NCBI GenBank assembly: GCA_947650365.1 | Contig: OX393557.1 | Span: 33,926,241 to 33,990,240 of the forward strand | Direction: 5' to 3' | DNA length: 64,000 bases | Source: Chamaelirium japonicum | Lineage: Eukaryota > Streptophyta > Magnoliopsida > Liliales > Melanthiaceae | In this document: positions 61,343 through 64,000 of the stretch, one piece after another | Numbering within the stretch: the stretch's first letter is position 1 | Layout: every line of letters begins with the position of its first letter | Position numbers and translations under genes: made by a program | The notes under the pieces: model-generated | Told to the model about the DNA's origin: nothing | What the model saw: the letters and a program-made list of their open reading frames with translations, nothing else | The model's database searches: none

Positions 61343-63831
61343 GGATCTCACAATAGTGGGACTCCTCCTAGTTATGAGACTCTTTATATTTTGGTAACAC
61401 AAATATGGGTGTCAAAGTCATCCCTTTAATACATAGATATAGCCCCTCGTAAGATGGTACAACTTCTCAACATGAATAGGCCCTACTTTGACTCATCTCG
61501 TACTCTAATACATTAATAAATACCCCTTAATAGTATGACCCCTCCAAGCAATGGAACACTTTATATTTTGACCACACAGATGCAATTGTTAAAGTTACCA
61601 CTTTGACACAAAGATATACCCCCTAATAATATAGAATACATTGTCAACTAGAGTGGGCTCCACTTAGACTCCACTTGTAATTTACTATATGAATTAGGAT
61701 TCCACAATAATGGGACCCCTTCTAGTTATGATGCTCTATATATTTTTGCCACACAGATATGGGTATTAAAGTCACCCCTTTGATATATAGATGTACCCCT
61801 AATAATATAATCGGCCTTGTAAACTGCACTGGTCCCTACTTAGACTCCTCTTGTAATCTACTACAGAAATAAAGATCCCACAATAGTGGTACCCATCTTA
61901 GCTATGGAACTCTTTATATTTTTGACACTGAGATATAAGTGTTAAAGTCACCCCTTTGACATATAGATGTACCCCTCTTTAATATAGTCGACCTTGCCAA
62001 CTAAAGTGGCCCCCACTTGGACTCCTCTCATAATCTACTATATAAATGATGATCTTACAATAGTGGGACCCCTCCTAGCAATATGACACTTTATATTTTT
62101 GCCATTCAGATACGGGTATACCCCTTTGATACATGATGTATTCCCTATACTCTAGTTGATCTAGTTAAATAGATTGGCTACCTCTAAGATTCTCTCATAA
62201 TATACTATATGAATAAGGATCCCACAATAGTAGGACCCTTCCTAACTATCGAAATCCTTATATTTTGGCTAAAAAGATACTAGTATTAAAGTCACATTTT
62301 TTATACATAAATGTACCCCTTATAATATAGTCGACCTTCTTAACTGGAGTGGGCCCCACTTGGACTCCTCTCGTAATTTACTATATAAATTAGGATCCCA
62401 CAATAGAGGGACCCCACCAAGCTATGGGACTCATTATATTTTGGCCTCATGTAGGTGTTAATTTTACCCCTGTGATACATAGATGTACCCCCCTATAATA
62501 TAGTAGACCTTATCAATTAGAGTGGAACCCACTTGGACTCCTTTCATAATCTACTATATAGATAAGGATCCCACAATAGTGGACCCCTTGTACCTATGTG
62601 ACTCTATATTTTGCCAATATAGATACGGGAATTAAAATCACCCGTTTAACACAGAAATATACCCCTTATAATATAGTTGACCTTGTCAAATATAATGCAC
62701 CCACTCGGACCCCTCTTTTAATCTTGTAATTGAATAAGGAACCTACAATAGTGGGGCCCTTCCTAGCTATTTTGGCCATATTGATACAGGTGCTAAAGTC
62801 ACCCCTTTGACACAAAGATGTACCCTTTTATACTATAGTCAACCTTGTCAACAGGAGTGCCCCACTTGGACTCATCTTGTAATCTACTACATAAATAAGG
62901 ATCCCCTATAGTGTAGTCGACCTTGTTAACCTTTTTATATATAGATGTATCATTTATAGTGTAGTCGACCTTATCAACTAGAGTGTACCCCATATGGATT
63001 CCCCTCATAATCTACTATAAAAATAAAGATCCTATTATATTAGGATCACTTTGACACATAAATATACTCCCCTAAAATATTATTGACCATGTCAATGGAA
63101 GTGGGCCCCACTTAGACTCCTCTTATAATCTACTACACGATTAAGAATCTCATAATAATGGGAACCCTCCTAGTTATAGAACTTTTTATATTTTGGTTAC
63201 ACAGATGTGGGTATTAAATTTATACCTTTGATATATAAATATACCCCCTTATAATATAGTCGATTTGTTAACTGGAGTGGGCCGCACTTTGACTCCTCTT
63301 GTAATCTACTATATTATTAAGTCTCCAAAATTAGTGAAACCCCTTGTATATATAAGACACTATATTTTGGCCATACTGATTCGAGAATTAAAGTTATCCT
63401 TTTGACATAAAGTTATACCCCCTATGTCAACTCGAATGGGCCCCACTTGGACTCATCTCGTAATTAACTATATGAATAAGGATCCCATTATAGTAGGACC
63501 CTTTCTAGCTATGAGACTCTTTATATTTTTACCACATAAATATATATGTTAAAGTCAACCCTTTGGATATAAATATACTTCCTAAAATATAGTCAACCTT
63601 TTAAACTAGAGTAGGGCCTACTCAGACTCCTCTCGTAATCAACTATATAGATAAAAGTTTTACAATAGTGGGATCTATCCAAAATATATGACTCTTTATA
63701 TTTTTTCCATACAGATGTAGGTATTAAAGTCACCCCTTTGACACATAGACATACCCTTCTTTAATTTAATTGACTTTGTTAACTAGAGTGTGCCGCACTT
63801 GGACTTCTTTCATAATTGACTATATAAATTA

Positions 63832-64000
63832 AATTCCCATAATAGTGGGATCCTACCAAGTTATGAGACTCTTTATATTTTTTTCTATACGGATACGGAT
63901 GTAAAAGTCACCCTTTTGACATATAAATATACCCTCCTTTAATGTAGTCGACCTTCAACTAGAGTGGGCACCACTTGGACTCCTTTTATAATCTAGAACA
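63832..64000. repeat. HOR copy 8, first monomer only
   Basis: It restarts with the 'gggatcctaccaagttatgag' monomer that opens every HOR copy, then leaves the window. Confidence 0.75.

Larger units (their letters stand above)
58169..63831. repeat. HOR copy 7 (interrupted and deleted)
   Basis: Landmark monomer at 59,934. A deletion of about 490 bp at about 59,019 joins 'ccctattttga' to 'ccccctataatgtag'. Monomer 16 holds the 1,008-bp retroposon. Monomers 25-26 are rearranged near 62,895-62,960. Corrected for these the length is about 5.14 kb. Confidence 0.8.
37082..64000. repeat. Satellite array, right part (monomer about 176 bp)
   Basis: About 150 more monomers of the same family, in the same orientation and register, continuing the monomer cut by the copia insertion. 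It runs off the right edge of the window. Apart from the 1-kb retroposon at 60,335-61,342 no other element and no gene is seen; all short ORFs here are chance frames in the satellite. Confidence 0.95.

Noticed and set aside
10303..64000. Many 60-80-codon ORFs in the satellite
   Set aside because: They recur with the monomer, change strand and frame, and have no domain or start context.
10303..64000. CENP-B box or telomere-type (TTTAGGG)n repeats
   Set aside because: Neither was seen in the monomers I read.

Overview
The window is repeat-rich nuclear DNA from a flowering plant, and I see no intact host gene in it. The evidence for a plant is the mix of elements: a Tat-lineage Ty3/gypsy retrotransposon, a Ty1/copia element, a Tekay/Del-like chromovirus derivative, a hAT transposon with an 8-bp target duplication, a poly(A)-tailed retroposon, and a long satellite array with a monomer of about 176 bp. 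I cannot name the species.

Layout. 1-10,302: the 3' part of a decayed Tat-lineage Ty3/gypsy element on the + strand. Its order is gag, protease, RT, RNase H, a second RNase H and integrase, then an unusual antisense gene (8,141-5,364, - strand), a hairpin-forming minisatellite, a polypurine tract and the 3' LTR (9,557-10,302). The 5' LTR lies to the left of the window. 10,303-19,339 and 37,082-64,000: one satellite array, split by an insertion. 19,340-37,076: a Ty1/copia element in - orientation, inserted into the satellite. Its right-hand LTR (the 5' LTR of the element) was itself hit twice, by a 0.9-kb hAT element (27,497-28,393) and by a 6.9-kb Tekay-like element (29,691-36,590). 60,335-61,342: a 1-kb retroposed sequence with a poly(A) tail inside the right part of the satellite.

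The satellite is not a simple tandem array. Thirty diverged monomers form a higher-order repeat (HOR) of about 5.1-5.2 kb. Removing the insertions leaves seven nearly complete consecutive HOR copies and the start of an eighth. Copies 1 and 3 share private deletions, and so do copies 2 and 4, which points to a larger two-HOR duplication of about 10.25 kb. Such organisation is typical of centromeric or other heterochromatic satellites, but the sequence alone does not prove centromere function.

The most gene-like novelty is the antisense gene inside the Tat element. It has its own TATA box, at least two short GT-AG introns, an acidic/lysine-rich region, a C-terminal coiled coil and an AATAAA signal, all opposite to gag-pol. 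It is now broken by frameshifts. All motif, repeat and LTR comparisons were made by eye from the sequence; no database search was run.
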